A DNA stretch of 64,000 bases. It comes from Allodiplogaster sudhausi. Its lineage: Eukaryota > Nematoda > Chromadorea > Rhabditida > Diplogasteridae. A program made the position numbers and the translations under genes. Under the pieces are notes generated by a model, which worked only from the letters and a program-made list of their open reading frames with translations, searched no databases and had not been told where the DNA came from. This document shows, piece after piece, positions 59,061 through 64,000 of the stretch; the first letter of the stretch is position 1, and every line of letters starts with the position of its first letter. The DNA is taken from positions 1 to 64,000 of the forward strand of contig CALZFC010000090.1 in NCBI GenBank assembly GCA_945643635.1. Reading direction: 5' to 3'.

Positions 59061-62000
59061 CTATTGACAGAAGAAGCGTAATCTGCTGGCTGAATGCAAA
59101 AAGCTCCTCTCTTGATCCTGCCGTCGAAACTTTCGAGAGGGTTGCTCGCCATCGGTGAGTCGAGTCAAGAAGAAGGCACATTCCAAGAGAGTCACGGCGG
59201 AGCAACCGAGGAAGAAGCCAGCCAGACCACCCATGGACACCAGCACGGAGCCGAACTACAATCGGATATATGTTTAAAAAATTAATAAATATTTATTTAT
59301 TATTCTTATTTCCACATTCGCCTAACCGTGATTTTGAGCCCTTCAATCTCCATGTTTATGTCAGATGAAGCGAAGAATATGACAACGTGTCCCTATAGTT
59401 AAATGTTGATTTAAAAAAATATCAAATTAAAAATTTAAAGTTCTCGGAGTATACATATTCTTTGTTTCTTGCACGTTACCAAGCTTCTTCTGCACTCGTC
59501 GTCTGGCAAAGAAGTGTCGTTGTCGGAGGAGAGACTCGCATTCGAGCACAGCACCTCCATCTTAATTCAATTTTTTTTATTATCTTTTCTTCTTGAATAA
59601 GTTCATAAGAACGGTACCACTCAGGGTCTTGGTATGAGGAAGAGTCTGTACATTATAAATTCATAGATACATATTTGCATATTAACTGTAATACAACCAG
59701 CAGCATGTTTTCAGCTAAAGCGGTGAGCACTTGAAGTGAGTGAAAAATATATTTGATGAGAATTTGGAAAAGCACCAAAAGCCACACCATATCATCCGTG
59801 AATGCCTGCTGGAAGACTTCGGTGGCGTACGTGACTTCTTCGCACGGCTGAGGACACTGGCACTCTGGCCAGCGAGAGGGGTCTCCGCGAGAGGAGAGCA
59901 CGGCGGAAATGCATGGCACTAAATAAATTAATTGTTCATAACCATTAAAGACCGCCTCCTAATTACAATCATTAGAGGAGGATTATCGTCGAATAATAAA
60001 GGAATTGCGGCATTTATCAAAGTTCCTGACGCTTATCGAAGCCGCAGGTCGGCGAGTCTTGCTTCCTCGCATACATCGCATCCATGCAGCCACACTCAGC
60101 AAACACTCCGTCCTGGTAGCACGAACGGTAGCAACCCTTAAATCAGCGGAAATCCCCTGTTTGAATTCGCGCCATTTATCTTGAATATAGTTCCGTTGAA
60201 GGATGTGTGAATTCGATCGAAGCGCAATACGAGAGCTAATTCGAACAAATTACAATTGATTTTCATGAAATTGAAGGAATATAAACTTCTGATTTTGTCT
60301 AAATGTGTACCCTCCTTGTTCATTTTGCCTTGCTAACTGAGATGTCGACTAAGCCAATGAAGATGCAAGTAAAATGTATGTATTTCGTTAACGGTTTCAC
60401 CCTTTGACCGACATCAATTGTGTAGTCAGAGTCTTGATAGAATGAAGACACTTCCGATTTGTCACGTACGCATTCCTTCGCCCACCCGCTGAATGATTTA
60501 CGGCGATTCTGGAAAGAAATTGTATTATCTTGAAAATTATCGGTCGAACAATAAGTCATAAACTTTACGCGCCTCTGTTAGAAGGATGGTCGTTTTTGTG
60601 CCAGGAAGAACGCTAAAACTTTTGCTCTCCACACTGACACCATAGGATGCTGCAATTACAATTATTTTTCATTTGATATTTTACTTTTTTTCTGAATGGA
60701 TAAAGTGTAAAATTAAACTTCGAAGGCGGCAATATGAAAGTGGGATCGAGAGGAGGCGAACGATTAATAATACCGTGATGAATGAACACTTGTATTCCGG
60801 TTGTTGCCGACCACTGGACTTGGTTTGAATTCTGTGAGTTGACGGTAACATGAAGTCCTGCCAATTGACTCGGCTGCATTTATGACATCTTCCTTATGTG
60901 GATACATACTGCATGCATATATAGTGATAATAGAGTGAAACCTTGGCTTTCGTCCATTGTTGCTTCATATTTCGTCGCATTCCTTCCAAACACAAAGCAA
61001 TTGCCAAGAAATGGGTCATGGAGCAGTTGGAAATCAGCGCTAAATCAGAGAGACTGTTAAATTGCTCAAAACTAGCAAGAATAAAATACATAATGTTTTC
61101 CCATTTAGAAGTAATATTCTCAACTTAAATGTCTTCAAACCATTTTGATTTTCCAATGTAACAAACAATTTGACTATAAACAACGCTGCGTTCACTGACA
61201 CCTTGTCGATGGCTCGGCCAGCAAAGCGTGCGTCCACGATGGTGTCTTCAAGGGTCCAGCTAAGGTTACGAAGATCGCCGCCATCGGTGAAGTCGCTGAG
61301 AAACGCCGGAAGCGCGGCCATCAGAATGGCCGGCGATTGCTTGCCGGTCATAAGCCTCTGTGAAATGTACACATTCCTTTCCTCTGGACGCTTTCTCTCT
61401 GCCTCTACTAAGCATATGCATATACATACATACATATGTATGAATTTTACACATTAAACTTGAGTAGCTTTATCCTTATTTTAAGCCCTCCCTTTTATTT
61501 CGCCGAATGTTTAATTATTTCTACTTTTTGTTGTTGTTTGTGGTTACTGGCATGCATTTGAATATTTGAGACAGACTACACTAACATCTTGCACGTTCTG
61601 CATCTCTTCTTTTCCGTACTTTTCTTCGAGCAAATCCCAGGAACTCCGCGCTGAACAGAGAGAGAATGTTGCTTGCTTATGGTTAGCTCATTATTCCTAT
61701 TAATTAATTAATTAATTAAAATCTGTTCCATAATTCAGGCGGCACAAACAGATGCCGCATTCCGAGCCGGTGAAGTTGGCTGAGCAGACGCAGTGCTCCC
61801 CTTGGCTGGTGTTCTGGCAAATTGCCAACGTATCAATCATCGAGCATCTTTAGAGAAGAAATTCTACTTATTTGATAAGTAAAGAATAAAATGAAAATTG
61901 TCAAAGAAATATAAAATATTTCCATCGACCGCCCACGTCTCTAGAATACAGCTCAAATGATGTGTGCTTGCTAACCTGTTTGCATGAATGCCACCAGTTG

Positions 62001-63162
62001 CTGTCTTGAATTCAAGACATTTGCCGTTGCCCTGAACTGGCTCAGTCTCGGAACTGGCGACTTCCGTTCCATTCAGAATGCAGCTGAATGAATCGGTGCT
62101 GGCTTCTCCGCTGGCTCTATTATTAATTTTAAAAAAATCAATCGTAATCTACTTCAATTTTTCCTCTCTATGACACTCTCGCCCTTGTATCAGGCAAAAG
62201 GGCGCATATTCAAGATTGGGTTTTGGCTTTATCGATTTTCCACATCTTCCAAGAATTCTCATCCCCGTTGTCCATTTATTTTTGTCTACATTAATCTCTG
62301 ATGACTATAAGAATGAAAATGCTCACGTTCCGCCATTGTTCGCCGTCGACCTTCTCGATCGATGCCCTGTCGTTGAGCTTTGACATTCCGTTTCCACGAG
62401 GGTTACGGTGCAATTTGGAGTCACAGACAAGTTATATGATGAATCATCTGTAAATATTTTGTATTTTTTAAAATACGAGCCTTAATATACAGCCTAATTA
62501 TGTACAGTCGATATCCGCCTTTCGTTTTTGAAAACATTGTACGATAAAACTCGCACAGCAATTTCTTCAGCCCTTGAGTTCAAAACATTTCTCGCACACA
62601 ATCGTTACACTAAGTATTCGGCAATGTTTTTTTTTTATCTTGCATTGCCAATGCTGAAGTATTTTTTAATATATTTACGCAATATTTTAGTATTACTGCA
62701 TATTTTATTAGTCTTGGCATTTTTTATTATTCTTAATTAGGTGAACCCACTTTTGATGCATCCAGAATAGACGGCGAGGACTCCGCCGTTGTATGAGCAC
62801 AGCATGGACGTGGTCGCGTTCGTGTCAAGACCCACAAAGATCTCGCCGGACATTTCTTGCTTCCGCCCATCCGAATCCTGCAATGTTAAAGATTGCGCGC
62901 ATCAATGTAGACATGTTTTTTTGTATAATTAGAAAAGTCGCATTATTAAACACAATTTAAATGATTAAAAAGAAATATGTAGATGCTAAAAAATACCGAC
63001 GTAATACGTCACAGAGGCATTGTAGCAAGCGGAAACGCATGCACATTTATGGCTCGTCGGAAGAACGGCCGAGTTCGCGATCTCACAAATGTCATGAGCG
63101 AATTCAGACTCGCACAAAGGCGTCTGCAACCAACGAAGGCATCTCCTATCTCTTCTCTCTCT

Positions 63163-63207
<45 letters not shown>

Positions 63208-63648
63208 CCACTTCTCTCTCTCTCTTCTTGATCTCTCTCTCCCCCTCTCTCTTCTCACTCACTCTTCTGTTTCTCACTATTCTCTCTCTCTCTCTCTCTC
63301 TCTGCTCTGTCTCTTTCGATCTCACGCTCTCGCACATCTATCCAAACTTGTGAACATACACATGAAATTTAGTTATTAGTTATACGTTAAACGTATAAAC
63401 AGAATTGCCAGCATATATTAACATTTATATTTCTTTCACGTCATAAACTTTCTCTTAATATTAGCTTTGAAATGGCAACAAAGCGGCTAACCTGACTTAT
63501 AAGCTCTGGAAAATCGAATTTTCTACTACACGAATGGACGTAATAATCTGAATTGAAGAATGCTACAATAGTGATATCCTTATTCCAAGTAATACTTACC
63601 AAGCATTATGGTCGATATGAGTGTGATCTCCATAATGGCACGTATCAT
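59061..63648 (-). CDS. egas-like: EGAS-like DEG/ENaC/ASIC channel with N-terminal EGF-like module
   Basis: Amiloride-sensitive-type cation channel subunit. Nineteen minus-strand exons close in phase to 631 aa: 63600-63648, 63492-63547, 63001-63123, 62751-62877, 62327-62447, 61976-62116, 61750-61847, 61586-61650, 61200-61357, 60942-61039, 60774-60857, 60564-60649, 60401-60508, 60031-60136, 59818-59918, 59613-59645, 59480-59560, 59327-59392, 59061-59255. A Cys-rich region ends in an EGF-like repeat (about 206-238, HCVCSANFTGSECG). Channel motifs: DPFLGNCFVFG, GLHVTV...GIQVFIHH, the Cys-rich GCYRSCYQDG...CGCMD and ECQCPQPCEEVTYAT, then DDECRRSL and TM2 VSMGGLAGFFLGCSAVTLLE with the GCS (GxS) selectivity filter. 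Exon 59613-59645 is the least certain. The start MIRAIMEITLISTIML is a short hydrophobic segment. No separate cytosolic His-Gly motif or full TM1 was found, so 5' exons may be missing. Confidence 0.85.
63155..63305 (-). repeat. CT microsatellite (GA on the channel's sense strand)
   Basis: CT-rich stretch in the intron between exons 2 and 3 of the channel gene. It gives spurious open frames on both strands. Confidence 0.85.
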
Positions 63649-63659
63649 TATCGATGTCC

Positions 63660-64000
63660 CGATTTTTCTTTAAAGGAAGTATCCGGCGAATAATTGCACA
63701 GTAGCGCTAGAGAACCAGTTTGAATGCGCGCGCTCATAAAGTTGCCTGTCGCTCGGTCGAGAGAGAGCATGCGAAATAGGAGGGCGGCTCTGACCTACCG
63801 TAGCCAATTCTCTACCCGCCAGATTTCACGTTGCTATTGCTCAGAATGTAATGGAAGAAATTCGCTCAAACTTTCTGGATATATGTTTTGCGCCAAGATG
63901 AACTTATCCACGCAAAACAAAAGCTAGGTTAAGTATTCCCGGATACCTCCTTTAAATGATTTTCTTCTAATAATTTCTTAAATGATTGAAGAGAATTGAG
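63660..64000. other. 5' flank of the channel gene, window end
   Basis: Includes a GC-richer patch (63720-63800) with GCGCGCGC and CTCTCTCGACCGAGCGAC on the minus strand, a plausible promoter. No exon carrying a first transmembrane segment was seen, but the window ends here. Confidence 0.35.

Noticed and set aside
59480..59640. Alternative minus frames (SSYQDPEWYRSYE and LECESLLRQRHFFARRR) as channel exons
   Set aside because: They read well locally but cannot be joined in phase to the TM2 exon. The frame ending DDECRRSL fits the family and all phases.

Overview
This is a gene-moderate, repeat-heavy window from an animal genome, most likely a nematode. The evidence is a short secreted transthyretin-like (TTR-like) gene, a DEG/ENaC channel preceded by an EGF-like module (the EGAS architecture known from Caenorhabditis), compact multi-exon genes with many 50-500 nt introns, and GT-AG introns throughout. 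The species cannot be named from sequence alone. The most visible feature is a great abundance of GA/CT microsatellites, mostly inside introns and between genes. They create dozens of spurious Ser/Leu-rich or Arg/Glu-rich open frames, which I have left out.

Layout. 1-480: the 3' end of a Lys/Glu-rich gene (+). 0.9-5 kb: an inverted-repeat-bounded segment, a weak minus-strand gene (1739-2765) and a tiny four-exon Tyr/Gly-rich gene (4003-4428, -). 8.67-9.45 kb: the TTR-like gene (+), followed at once by a near-identical tandem pair of 932-bp units. 11.6-17.2 kb: GA/CT repeats, partly the first intron of the next gene. 14.28-32.40 kb: a LATS/Warts kinase of the Hippo pathway (+), reconstructed as 30 phase-consistent exons encoding 1146 residues. 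Its 6.3-kb intron 26 holds a possible nested minus-strand gene and several palindromic repeat families.

33-47 kb is an accessory, mosaic region. It holds the 3' end of a non-LTR retrotransposon reverse transcriptase, a PIF/Harbinger-like transposase relic, four exons of an uncharacterised (probably alpha-helical) protein (-), broken copies of ribosomal protein genes S14 and L19, an inverted partial copy of LATS exons 6-7, a second scrap of LATS exon 15, several intra-window segmental duplications, a tRNA-like element and a cluster of very GC-rich perfect hairpins.

47.7-64 kb is gene-dense again: an SLC25A44-like mitochondrial carrier (+, 11 exons, 373 aa), mitochondrial ribosomal protein L13 (+, 7 exons, with an in-frame TGA), a probably N-myristoylated low-complexity protein built from tandemly duplicated exons (+), and the EGAS-like channel (-, 19 exons, 631 aa) in tail-to-tail orientation with it. 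I see no operon-like clustering. The genes are functionally unrelated (growth-control kinase, branched-chain amino acid import, mitochondrial translation, ion channel).

The exon models were derived by hand from splice signals, frame continuity and remembered family motifs. Each long model closes with every phase matching, which is strong internal support, but no alignment or search was run.
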